Below are positions 1-6,083 of a DNA stretch of 14,895 bases, piece after piece. Positions within the stretch are counted from its first letter, which is position 1; every line of letters starts with the position of its first letter. Both the position numbers and the translations under genes were made by a program. This stretch comes from Chloroflexota bacterium (GTDB taxonomy: Bacteria; Chloroflexota; Limnocylindria; QHBO01). Where the stretch lies: assembly GCA_013820865.1 (NCBI GenBank), contig JACDHU010000016.1, positions 1-14,895 on the forward strand, read 5' to 3'. Under the pieces are notes generated by a model. That model was not told the DNA's origin, did not search any database, and saw nothing but the letters and a program-made list of their open reading frames with translations.

Positions 1-491
1 GTGGCACTGCACCTGGCGATCCGGCACCCCGAGCTGGTCCGCAAGCTGATCGTCTCCTCCGTGTCGTTCGACCCTGGCGGGGACCGTCCAGAGAACACCG
101 AGGCGGTGGGAGCGTTGACCGTCGATGTGATCGCGGGCACCCCCATGGAGCAGGAGTACCGCGCCAAGTCGCCGCACCCGGACCGGCTCCAGGGCCTGCT
201 TGACAAGCTCGGCACCTTCGACCAGGGCTTTACCGGCTGGGCCGATGACGACATCCGCGGCATCGCCGCACCGACCCTGCTCACCGTGGGCGACTGCGAC
301 GCGGTCAAACTCGAGCACGCCGTGCGGTTCCTGCAGTTGCGCGGAGGCGACGTCAACGGCGACTTCGGGGCGTGCCTGCATCGCAGCTGGCGGTGTTCCC
401 CGGCACGACCCACTTCTTCGGGCTCGCCCGCACCGAACTGGTCCGCGACGTCGCATTGACCTTCCTGGATGCCCCGTTGCCAGCGGTTTGA
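1..491 (+). CDS. Alpha/beta-hydrolase fold protein, 3' part, with apparent frameshift
   Basis: C-terminal portion of an alpha/beta hydrolase; the window edge removes the start and the nucleophile elbow, which should lie just before base 1. The reading frame opens directly into the helix that normally follows GxSxGG, containing the typical RHPELVRKLIVSS. The cap region follows, then PTLLTVGDCDAVKLEHA (about residues 91-107), where the catalytic Asp (D100 or D98) sits. Frame 1 then runs to a stop at 459, but its last 29 residues look like noise. From about base 372 frame 3 restores a sensible ending: GTTHFF with the catalytic His at 411-413, then a terminal helix, and stop TGA at 489-491. One lost G in the GGGG run at 367-370 explains the switch. 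The gene is either disrupted or affected by an assembly error. The substrate cannot be told; peroxidase-like or ester hydrolases are both possible. Confidence 0.72.
367..372 (+). other. Apparent -1 frameshift in a G run
   Basis: The coding frame of the alpha/beta hydrolase changes from frame 1 to frame 3 here. Adding one G to the GGGG run gives a continuous Gly-Gly-Val-Pro-Ala-Ser-Gln reading that leads into the catalytic-His motif GTTH. A homopolymer run is a common place for both sequencing error and true slippage. Confidence 0.65.
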
Positions 492-566
492 GCCGCGACC
501 CCGATCGGGAAGTATCGGTCCATCAGTCGCTAGCAGCCGCGTCGCTTTTGGGCGGACAATGCCGTC

Positions 567-890
567 ATGATCCTGGTCATCGGCATCGCGCTCGCCATAT
601 TCGTGGTCCCCGACGGGTGGCAATGGCCGGTGATCATCGGCGCGGGGATACTCGAGGTCGTTGAGACGGCGATCACGTGGAAATGGTCGCGGCGCGGTGC
701 GCCGAAGGTGGGGGTAGAGACGCTCATTGGCGCGGTCGGGCGGGTCGTCACCGATTGCCGGCAGAACGGCACCGTGCGCGTCCGCGGCGAGATCTGGCAG
801 GCGCGCTGCGACGTCGGAGCCGATGCGGACCAGCGGATCCGCGTTCGAGACCGGGAGAACCTGACGCTGATCGTCGACCCGATCGATTGA
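567..890 (+). CDS. NfeD-like small membrane protein
   Basis: Protein of 107 residues. Two hydrophobic helices fill about residues 1-14 and 18-38 and are followed by the basic stretch KWSRRGAPK. A compact beta-rich C-terminal domain (about 47-107) fits the OB-fold of NfeD proteins: GVETLIGAVGRVVTD, then NGTVRVRGEIWQA, then RIRVRDRENLTLIVDP. In that family the pattern is a G-x-G strand start, a central V-x-GExW-A turn and a closing L-x-V strand. NfeD proteins work in the membrane next to stomatin/flotillin partners or proteases, but no such partner is in the window, so the role is open. It is the short form lacking the serine protease domain. There is no clear Shine-Dalgarno; a GACAAT at 555-560 lies only 6 nt before ATG, so the mRNA may be leaderless. 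Assignment rests on fold pattern and size. Confidence 0.68.
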   Translation: MILVIGIALAIFVVPDGWQWPVIIGAGILEVVETAITWKWSRRGAPKVGVETLIGAVGRVVTDCRQNGTVRVRGEIWQARCDVGADADQRIRVRDRENLTLIVDPID

Positions 891-914
891 CCGTCGCGCA
901 CCGGAGTCCGACGG

Positions 915-1065
915 GTCGGCTCCCGTTGTGTCATATGCCGTCGTGGCGGGCATTAGCCACGAAAACGCTTCAGCCGCTGCCGGTTCTGAGCGTGCGCGTT
1001 CACGATCTGAGCTCCAATTGCCGGCTAATGCCCGCCAGCGCGGCATATGTCCCAACGCGGGACGC
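915..1065. repeat. Long imperfect inverted repeat in intergenic region
   Basis: Core arms of 27 bp, 932-958 and 1023-1049, match as reverse complements except at 3 positions. Each carries CATATG at its outer end and the GGGCATTAG/CTAATGCCC segment at its inner end. Weaker complementarity continues outward: CCGTTGTGT at 923-931 against the CCAACG side at 1052-1057, then GGGA/GCCG blocks. The loop is about 64 bp. It fills most of the 300-bp gap 891-1189, in which I see no credible gene. It could be a degenerate miniature transposon, a terminator-like or processed RNA hairpin, or a recombination site; no target-site duplication is obvious. Confidence 0.6.
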
Positions 1066-1176
1066 CGTGGCGACTACTGCCGTCCACATGGGCGTTAGGC
1101 GCAACAATCGAACCGTCGTCCGCGTTTGCGTTTCGTGGGCGCACTCGTGACCTCCCGCTTCGGGCAGCGAAGACCG

Positions 1177-1182
1177 TAAACT
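1177..1182 (+). promoter_or_regulatory. -10 element of a probable leaderless promoter
   Basis: TAAACT fits TANNNT and ends 7 nt before the GTG start at 1190, so transcription would begin at or next to the start codon. There is no Shine-Dalgarno in the gap. The -35 region is not recognisable. Confidence 0.45.
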
Positions 1183-1189
1183 CACCAAC

Positions 1190-2326
1190 GTGAGCGAGCG
1201 GTACGACTCCATCGTCATCGGCTTGGGGGGGATGGGGTCGGCATCGGCCTATCACCTGGCCAGGCGAGGTCAGCGCGTGTTGGGCCTGGAGCAGTTCGAC
1301 CTCCTGCACGAGCGCGGATCCTCGCACGGGCTGACCCGCATCATCCGTCTGGCGTATCACGAGGATCCGTCATACGTCCCGTTCCTGCGGCGCAGCTACG
1401 AGCTCTGGCACGACCTGGAGGCCGATGCGGACGAGCGGCTCCTCGTCACCACCGGCAGCATCGAGGGCGGGCCGGAGGATGGGCCGATGTTCCGCGGAGC
1501 GCTCGAGGCGGCCGAGCTGCACGACATTCCGCACGAGGTCCTCGATGCCGCCGAGCTTCGGCGCCGATATCCTGCCTACGCCGGCCTCGATCCCGCGACG
1601 CGCGTGGTGTGGCAGCCCGATGGCGGATTTCTCCTCGCCGAGCGCACGATCCTCGCTCACGTCAACGGCGCCCTTGCGGCCGGGGCGGACCTGCGATTCC
1701 GCGAGGGCGTCTCGTCATGGGAGGCAACCGCCGATGGTGGGGTGCGCGTCATCAGCGACCGAGCGACCTACGAGGCCGATCGGCTCGTCATATGCGCGGG
1801 CGCCTGGGCTCGTCAGCTGATGCCGCGGCTGAGCGAGCTGGCCGTGCCGGAGCGCCAGGTGCTCGCCTGGCTCCAGCCGATCCGCCCGGAGCTGTTTGAG
1901 CCGGATCGGTTTCCGGTCTTCCTGCTCGACGTCCCCGAAGGGAGCTACTACGGCTTCCCGGTGCACGTTGTTCCGGGCTTCAAGTTCGGCTGGTACCACC
2001 ACTTCCGTGAGCCGATGGACCCCGACGATCCCGACCGCTCGACCCGCCCCGACGACGAGGCAGCGCTGCGCTCGTTCGCCGAGCGCTACTTCCCCGATGG
2101 GGCCGGCCCCACGATCATGCTCAAGGCCTGCATGTTCACGAACTCGCCCGACGAGCACTTCCTGATCGATCGACTGCCCGATGCGCCGCAGGTGAGCGTG
2201 GCGGCCGGCTTCAGTGGTCACGGCTACAAGTTCTGCAGCGTCGTCGGCGTGATCATGGCCGACCTCGCCATGCACGGCGAGACCTCGCACGACATCGGGC
2301 TGTTCCGGCTCTCTCGTTTCGACTGA
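1190..2326 (+). CDS. solA: Monomeric sarcosine oxidase / N-methyl-L-tryptophan oxidase family
   Basis: Flavoprotein of 378 residues, close to the 370-390 usual for monomeric sarcosine oxidase (MSOX) and N-methyltryptophan oxidase. These enzymes oxidise secondary N-methyl amino acids with O2, giving formaldehyde, the free amino acid and H2O2. The N-terminal Rossmann FAD motif is GLGGMGSASAYHLARRG (residues 11-27), with the ribose-binding Glu in LGLEQFD. Residues corresponding to the MSOX active site are present: H46 and R50 in SSHGLTRIIR, K265 (the O2-activating Lys) in GFKFGWYHH, and C314 in KACMFTNSPDEHF, matching the covalent 8-alpha-S-cysteinyl FAD site. The closing motif AAGFSGHGYKF is typical of the family. 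GTG was chosen as start because TAAACT lies 7 nt upstream and the Rossmann strand begins at once. It stands alone with no glycine-cleavage or heterotetrameric sox genes, so the exact N-methyl substrate is not settled. Confidence 0.9.
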   Translation: MSERYDSIVIGLGGMGSASAYHLARRGQRVLGLEQFDLLHERGSSHGLTRIIRLAYHEDPSYVPFLRRSYELWHDLEADADERLLVTTGSIEGGPEDGPMFRGALEAAELHDIPHEVLDAAELRRRYPAYAGLDPATRVVWQPDGGFLLAERTILAHVNGALAAGADLRFREGVSSWEATADGGVRVISDRATYEADRLVICAGAWARQLMPRLSELAVPERQVLAWLQPIRPELFEPDRFPVFLLDVPEGSYYGFPVHVVPGFKFGWYHHFREPMDPDDPDRSTRPDDEAALRSFAERYFPDGAGPTIMLKACMFTNSPDEHFLIDRLPDAPQVSVAAGFSGHGYKFCSVVGVIMADLAMHGETSHDIGLFRLSRFD

Positions 2327-2334
2327 CCGGCGCG

Positions 2335-2350
2335 AAGTTGTGGACAACTT
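2335..2350. repeat. Perfect palindrome AAGTTGT-GG-ACAACTT
   Basis: Seven-bp perfect arms around GG, beginning 8 bp after the oxidase stop codon. A second TGGACA at 2354-2359 repeats the TGGACA at 2341-2346. There is no T-tract, so it is not a standard terminator. It could be an operator for the gene at 2481. Confidence 0.4.
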
Positions 2351-2389
2351 TGGTGGACATACCCCTTCCAGTCTGCCGGTCCCGGCGCC

Positions 2390-2395
2390 TACGAT
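2390..2395 (+). promoter_or_regulatory. Candidate -10 box for the 2481 gene
   Basis: TACGAT matches 5 of 6 bases of TATAAT and lies 85 bp before the start codon. The -35 side is weak (TTCCAG at 2366-2371, 18 bp spacing). Confidence 0.3.
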
Positions 2396-2480
2396 CCTCG
2401 CCGGTCCTGCATCGTTGCAATCGTGCCCGCAGGGCAACCGCCATCATCACATCCGTTCACTCCCGGGAGGGTGCCATCGA

Positions 2481-2825
2481 ATGACCCATCGGTCGCCGGT
2501 GTCCGACGCGACCGCGCCGTCGGCATCGTCAGGGGAACAGCCCCCGCCTGACGTCGTCGCCTTCATCCGCTACTGCCATCGTCGACGAGGGGCGAGCTGG
2601 CCCGAACTCTACGACGAGATGTGCGGCGTGGCCGCCCGTCGCGAGTTCAACGGCTGGGATCACGCCGAGCTTGCGGCACGCGGATTGACCTTCTCCCTGT
2701 TCGAGATGCCACGCCTGGCCGGCTGGACGCGCGCCGTTCTGGCCGGCATGGCCGAACAACGCGAGACCGATGGTCACCGCGGATCCGCCACACCACGTCT
2801 GACGCCGCAGGCAGCGGTCGGGTAG
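2481..2825 (+). CDS. Hypothetical protein, 114 residues
   Basis: I do not recognise the family. The start is ATG at 2481: a GGGAGG Shine-Dalgarno at 2465-2470 stands about 10 nt upstream, while the frame further upstream is low-complexity and unlikely to be coding. The first 24 residues are Ser/Pro/Ala-rich and probably disordered. A compact alpha-helical segment follows (about 25-95), with FIRYCHRRRGASWPELYDEM, then GWDHAELAARGLTFSLFEM, then LAGWTRAVLAGM. Trp, Tyr and Phe are spaced as in a small folded domain. No signal peptide or membrane helix is seen. The C-terminal 20 residues look unstructured. The gene is flanked by a possible operator on the left and a bidirectional terminator on the right, so it is probably monocistronic. 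Confidence 0.72.
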   Translation: MTHRSPVSDATAPSASSGEQPPPDVVAFIRYCHRRRGASWPELYDEMCGVAARREFNGWDHAELAARGLTFSLFEMPRLAGWTRAVLAGMAEQRETDGHRGSATPRLTPQAAVG

Positions 2826-2847
2826 ACCGTCCCTGCGGTAGGCCATC

Positions 2848-2876
2848 GCCCCGGTTCGTGCTCGGCGGACCGGGGC
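2848..2876. terminator. Bidirectional hairpin between convergent genes
   Basis: GCCCCGGT (2848-2855) and ACCGGGGC (2869-2876) form a perfect 8-bp stem with a 13-nt loop. On the plus strand it is followed by TATTGTGT. It lies between the 2825 stop (plus) and the 2887 stop (minus), the position of a shared terminator. Confidence 0.65.
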
Positions 2877-2886
2877 TATTGTGTGT

Positions 2887-3186
2887 TCAGTAGGTGTGGC
2901 GGCGGGCCATCTCGCGCTCGATCATGCGTTCCATGACCAAGTATTTCTCGATGCGGCGGCGGAACTCGTTGGCCTCGGGCGTGTACAGGTGGACGTACTG
3001 CTGCAGCTCGAGCGACAGCTTGCGGCTGAACATGCGGGCGTGATCGAGGTTGCGGCGCAGGAGGACCTGGTCCATGCGACGAAGATGCTCCTCGTTGAGG
3101 AGGTCCTCGTCGCGGAGCAGCTCGCGATCGACATCGATCTGCGTGCGCTGGAGCTGGACCTTGGTGAAGATCGGTTCGTCGGCCAT
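2887..3186 (-). CDS. Charged helical small protein in operon with response regulator
   Basis: Protein of 99 residues with no family I can name. It is rich in Arg, Glu and Leu and almost free of Gly and Pro, so it should be nearly all helical. Leu/Ile/Val spacing in QRTQIDVDRELLRDEDLLNEE and RRMDQVLLRRNLDHARMF suggests coiled coil across about residues 10-60. A second helix follows with the pattern EFRRRIEKYLVMERMIERE. There is no membrane segment or signal. It begins 12 bp after the receiver-domain gene on the same strand and has no Shine-Dalgarno of its own, so it is probably co-transcribed. From context alone it could be a binding partner or output adaptor of the stand-alone receiver; that is inference. 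Confidence 0.72.
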   Translation of the reverse strand: MADEPIFTKVQLQRTQIDVDRELLRDEDLLNEEHLRRMDQVLLRRNLDHARMFSRKLSLELQQYVHLYTPEANEFRRRIEKYLVMERMIEREMARRHTY

Positions 3187-3198
3187 GCGAGCGCCAGT

Positions 3199-3606
3199 CT
3201 AACCGGTCGCGCCGGCTCCAACGCCGACCAGGCGATCCACCAGCTCGGTGATCTCGTCGATGCTGAACGGCTTGGCCAGCACGTGCAGGCTGCCGATGCG
3301 CTCCAACTCCTCCTCGCGACGGCGAAGCGCGATCACATCGGCCGAGCAGATGATGATCGGAACTCCTGAGAGACGGTCATCGGCGCGAGATAGGACCACG
3401 AGCTCCCAGCCCGATGCGCCTCCCAGGATGAGGTCGACAATGATCAGGTCCGGTCGGGACTCGGCAAGTTCGTCGATCGACGTCTTGTCGCCATTGAACA
3501 GCGTGACCTCGTACCCGGCGTCTTCGTCGAGGATCGCCGACATGAGCTCGAGAAAGTCGGGATTGTCGTTCACCACGCTGATGCGCGGCGTCGGCCGTGA
3601 AGCCAT
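3199..3606 (-). CDS. Single-domain response regulator (receiver domain only)
   Basis: Protein of 135 residues consisting of one CheY-like receiver domain and no output domain. Visible landmarks are the phospho-acceptor D58 in LIIVDLILGG, the switch residue S88 in IIICSAD, and the invariant K112 with Pro in LAKPF. The N-terminal acidic pair is N13-D14 (VVNDNPDF) instead of DD/DE, so one Mg-binding acid is an amide. This is seen in some receivers and may change Mg affinity or phosphorylation kinetics. Start ATG at 3606 is supported by GGAGGG about 11 nt upstream. No histidine kinase is nearby, so its input must come from elsewhere. The downstream helical protein may be its partner. Confidence 0.88.
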   Translation of the reverse strand: MASRPTPRISVVNDNPDFLELMSAILDEDAGYEVTLFNGDKTSIDELAESRPDLIIVDLILGGASGWELVVLSRADDRLSGVPIIICSADVIALRRREEELERIGSLHVLAKPFSIDEITELVDRLVGVGAGATG

Positions 3607-3655
3607 GGTCTCGGTGTCCCTCCGTGGATGCGCAATCCGTCAACCGAACGCGGCG

Positions 3656-3661
3656 AGTATA
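3656..3661 (-). promoter_or_regulatory. -10 box for the receiver-domain operon
   Basis: TATACT on the minus strand, 50 bp upstream of the ATG at 3606, matches 5 of 6 bases of TATAAT. The expected -35 position reads CTGCAC, a weak match. Confidence 0.4.
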
Positions 3662-3716
3662 CGCATCCGATGTCCATGGTGCAGAGCCGCCAGTGGCCGC
3701 GGCGGGCGCCCATCGG

Positions 3717-3722
3717 TATCCT
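3717..3722 (+). promoter_or_regulatory. -10 box for tRNA-Arg
   Basis: TATCCT ends 8 nt before the first base of the tRNA, the right distance for a transcript starting just at its 5' end. The -35 position (TGGCCG, 3694-3699) matches poorly. Confidence 0.4.
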
Positions 3723-3730
3723 GTCGATTG

Positions 3731-3806
3731 GTCCCCGTAGCTCAGTGGACAGAGCGGCGGTCTTCTAAACCGCGGGTCGCAGGTTCAAATCCTGCCGGGG
3801 ACGCCA
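3731..3806 (+). tRNA. tRNA-Arg, anticodon TCT, CCA encoded
   Basis: Acceptor stem GTCCCCG (3731-3737) pairs with CGGGGAC (3796-3802), followed by discriminator G3803 and a genome-encoded CCA (3804-3806). The D-arm contains TAGCTCAGTGGACAGAGC. The anticodon stem GCGGT/ACCGC encloses the loop CTTCTAA, so positions 34-36 are TCT, reading AGA/AGG arginine codons. The T-arm is GCAGG-TTCAAAT-CCTGC. All arms close without mismatch and there is no intron. No clear terminator follows before the convergent gene at 3851. Confidence 0.97.
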
Positions 3807-3850
3807 GCCTTTCACCGAATAGCTATGGCTTCCGAGAATCTGAAGCGCGG

Positions 3851-4093
3851 CTACCGGCCCAGTTTCTCGCGCATGTCGCGCTCGCCCGTGCCGTCATGCG
3901 ACGTGTAGCCCCACCATCGCGAGTACTTCACCTGGCGGGCGGTGACGATGCCGCTCCGTCGGCCCGTAAAGGCGCGGAGTACGGCGACACCGACCAGGAC
4001 GCCGGAGAAGATCCAGATTGCGGGCTCCGCGCGCAGATCCGGCACGAGCAGTGGGCCGATGGCAAGAATGAGCAGGAACGCGACAGCGGCCAT
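3851..4093 (-). CDS. Small two-helix membrane protein
   Basis: Protein of 80 residues, family unknown. The first hydrophobic helix is about residues 1-16 (MAAVAFLLILAIGPLLV), the second about 25-42 (AIWIFSGVLVGVAVLRAF). A basic, aromatic C-terminal tail (about 45-80) follows, with RQVKYSRWWGYTSHDGTGERD. The start at 4093 is preferred because GGGGAG lies 5 nt upstream on the minus strand. An in-frame ATG at 4126 would add 11 residues, MLDAHNHWGDP, but has no Shine-Dalgarno. The tail is probably cytosolic given its positive charge. It is convergent with tRNA-Arg and has its own possible promoter, so it is likely transcribed alone. No function is assigned. Confidence 0.68.
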   Translation of the reverse strand: MAAVAFLLILAIGPLLVPDLRAEPAIWIFSGVLVGVAVLRAFTGRRSGIVTARQVKYSRWWGYTSHDGTGERDMREKLGR

Positions 4094-4145
4094 GGGGTCT
4101 CCCCAGTGGTTGTGTGCATCCAGCATGTTGGAAGCGGGTCGACGC

Positions 4146-4151
4146 TGTCAA
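4146..4151 (-). promoter_or_regulatory. Consensus -35 hexamer upstream of small membrane gene
   Basis: The minus strand reads TTGACA, a perfect -35, 53 bp before the 4093 start. Downstream at 15-18 bp there is only a poor -10 (CATGCT). It may serve the small membrane gene. Confidence 0.35.
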
Positions 4152-4188
4152 CCGCGCGGCGATCGTGAGCGTGGCATTTCGACGCGCC

Positions 4189-5082
4189 TCAGATCGCGGC
4201 AATCCTGCGCGGCGAAAGGCGCGGCCCGTAGCGCGGGGCGGTGATCCGGCCAACCTCGATCAGCCGCTGCACCCGCCCGCGCTGGCCCCGGTACGGCTCC
4301 AGGAGTTCGAGCATGCGTGCGTCGGTCGCGCGAGCTTCACCCGCAAGGGCCCATGCCACGCTGTTCGGCACGTGATAGTCGCCCACGCTCACCGCGTCCG
4401 GGTCGCCAAATGCGCTGCGCACCACTTCGGCCGCCGTCCACGGACCGATCCCGGCCAGGGCTGTCAGCCGTTGCGTGGCCTCCGCCGAAGAGGTTGCGGC
4501 CTCGAGCCAGGCCGCACGAGCACCCGCGCGTCGGATGATCTCAGCGCGTCGCCGCTCGACGCCGAGTGGGTGGAATGCGTGATACGGCAATCCGGCGAGC
4601 GTCTCCGGCGCAGGCGGGAGCAGCAGATCGACGGGACCGGGCGCGGATTCGCCATACGCGCGCAGGAGGGCGGCGTACGAACGGAATGCTTCGGTTCCTG
4701 TGACCTTCTGCTCGAGGATCGAGGGGACCAACGCGTGAAAGACGCGGCGGCTGCGGGGCAGGCGCAGACCGGAGTGGCGGCGCTGGAGGTCGCGAAGGAC
4801 CCCGTGATGTGCGACGAAGCGTTCAGGCTCGTCTTCCTCTCCAACCAGGGCTGGAGCGCCGTCAATGGCCGTCTCGGCACCGTCACCCCAGGCGCTCACC
4901 TCTAACGCATCGGCGCCATCAAGCACCAGCTGCAGGCTCGCCGCACCGCTCGCCGTGCGCATCGCGAGCCATGCCTCCCGTGGACCGATGCGGATGGTTC
5001 GGTCGCCGCGTCCGTGGGCCAGTGGCGCGAGCGTGCTGGCAAGGTCAAGCGGTCCGCGCAGCGTGAAGCGTCGCTGGATCAT
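4189..5082 (-). CDS. AlkA-type DNA-3-methyladenine glycosylase (HhH-GPD)
   Basis: Protein of 297 residues, near the roughly 280-300 usual for AlkA-like glycosylases, which cut alkylated bases from DNA to start base excision repair. The N-terminal beta-rich part (about 1-95) corresponds to the AlkA N-domain. Helical FHALVPSILEQKVTGTEAFRS (about 115-135) matches the HhH-GPD entry helices with their conserved ILEQKV-type motif. The hairpin is LTALAGIGPWTAAEVV with Trp at residue 215. The catalytic Asp is D235 in SVGDYHV, at the position of E. coli AlkA D238. No Fe-S cysteine cluster is present, which separates it from the endonuclease III branch. The start overlaps the acyltransferase stop by 4 bp (ATGA), so it is translationally coupled as the last gene of the E1 operon. 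A metabolic link to that operon is not evident. Confidence 0.88.
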   Translation of the reverse strand: MIQRRFTLRGPLDLASTLAPLAHGRGDRTIRIGPREAWLAMRTASGAASLQLVLDGADALEVSAWGDGAETAIDGAPALVGEEDEPERFVAHHGVLRDLQRRHSGLRLPRSRRVFHALVPSILEQKVTGTEAFRSYAALLRAYGESAPGPVDLLLPPAPETLAGLPYHAFHPLGVERRRAEIIRRAGARAAWLEAATSSAEATQRLTALAGIGPWTAAEVVRSAFGDPDAVSVGDYHVPNSVAWALAGEARATDARMLELLEPYRGQRGRVQRLIEVGRITAPRYGPRLSPRRIAAI

Positions 5083-6083
5083 CGACGCATTGAGAGCAGG
5101 ATTGGGCTGGACCCGGCCTGTGCCGTTTCGAACTCAGCCCGGCTGCGGAGTCTACGATAACCCTCCGCCACGATGAGCTGCGCACAGGCCGCGCCGAGCG
5201 AGGTCCCCGGGCCGGGCAGCACGACGACATCCGGTGCGTACTCGCGCAGCGCTACGCGGAGTCCCCGCGCGAAGTCATACGGCGCATTTGCCTGGCCGTT
5301 CAGCGTTTGCTCGGCCAATGCCTCAGGATCGGTCGACCACGGCGTGAACCGGGCGCCACGTCCGTCCACCAGGGTCACGTTGGGTCGGTCCCATGACAGC
5401 GATCCCAGCCGCTCGGCGGCCGCCGCCGCCGAACGCGCGCGAAGGGCTGTGTGCCACGCATCGTCTCCCGCGAGGCGCAGCGGAAACGATCGACCACCGA
5501 GCATCACCTCCGGCAGCTGGCTGGCTACCCTCTGCACCGCGTCTCGAGTGCCGCCGACAACGGCGAAGGACCCGAGTTCGAGCGCGCGCCCGGCGTCATC
5601 GGTGCCAGTCGCGAGAGCGGCGTCGATGGCAGCCGATCGTGCGGGATCGGTCTGCCAAGCGTCGTTGGTGAGCGGGTAGATGAGCTCGGCACCGGATGCT
5701 CCGTCGGGAAGCGGCTCCTCGGCCGCCAGCGCCATCTGCTGCACCAGGCGGAAGGCGTCGTCGAAGCCCAGCACGCCGGAGGCGGCCAGGGCGGTGTACC
5801 AGCCGGTTGAGCTGGCGACGACCACGACGACCTCATGGTCATCGGCGATGCGCTCGGCGTCCAGCAGGCTGCACAGGAAGGTGAGCGGCCAGGCATTGCT
5901 CGCTCGCTGGTGAATCGCGGGATGGAACGCCTCCGCGCTGTCGATTTCCACCAGTGAGGGGAGGCCGGCGGTGCTGCGCAGCTCTTCCGCACGCCGTACC
6001 CACGGATGTGCGCCCGGCAGTGATCCGAGCGAGCCGGCCGTGTACGAACCACGCCCCGGAAACGCGACCGCGGCTCGGCTCAT
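5079..6083 (-). CDS. FabD-like acyltransferase with altered active-site motifs
   Basis: Protein of 334 residues with the layout of malonyl-CoA:ACP transacylase (FabD, about 310 residues). The N-terminal AVAFPGRGSY replaces FPGQGSQ. The nucleophile elbow is A90-S91-S92-T93-G94 where FabD has GHSLG: Ser92 stays but the preceding Gly-His is lost. The second catalytic residue remains as H211 in DAWHTAL. The C-terminal VLPGPGTSLG matches the usual GPGxxL. In the helix after the elbow FabD has Arg117, which binds the malonyl carboxylate. Here that stretch reads RLVQQMALAAEE, so the Arg appears to be missing and a simple rather than dicarboxylic acyl group is a fair guess. It overlaps E1 by 4 bp upstream and alkA by 4 bp downstream, and AGGA sits about 8 nt before ATG. 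It may accept or deliver acyl groups made by the E1 complex. A binding-only protein is possible if the elbow is dead. Confidence 0.72.
   Translation of the reverse strand: MSRAAVAFPGRGSYTAGSLGSLPGAHPWVRRAEELRSTAGLPSLVEIDSAEAFHPAIHQRASNAWPLTFLCSLLDAERIADDHEVVVVVASSTGWYTALAASGVLGFDDAFRLVQQMALAAEEPLPDGASGAELIYPLTNDAWQTDPARSAAIDAALATGTDDAGRALELGSFAVVGGTRDAVQRVASQLPEVMLGGRSFPLRLAGDDAWHTALRARSAAAAAERLGSLSWDRPNVTLVDGRGARFTPWSTDPEALAEQTLNGQANAPYDFARGLRVALREYAPDVVVLPGPGTSLGAACAQLIVAEGYRRLRSRAEFETAQAGSSPILLSMRR

Noticed and set aside
1049..1100. Integron attC-like site (CCAAC ... GTTAGGC)
   Set aside because: CCCAACG and CGTTAGG pair at 6 of 7 positions, but the left box starts with T instead of a purine, spacers are 2 and 7 nt rather than about 5 each, the span is only 52 bp, and there is no integrase or cassette array.
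891..1189. A gene in the gap before the oxidase
   Set aside because: Frames here lack a start signal and run through the inverted repeat or into neighbours; no recognisable protein pattern.
3248..4168. Long plus-strand frame through the receiver gene and tRNA
   Set aside because: It contains the tRNA-Arg and opposes the receiver gene; Ser/Arg-rich shadow.
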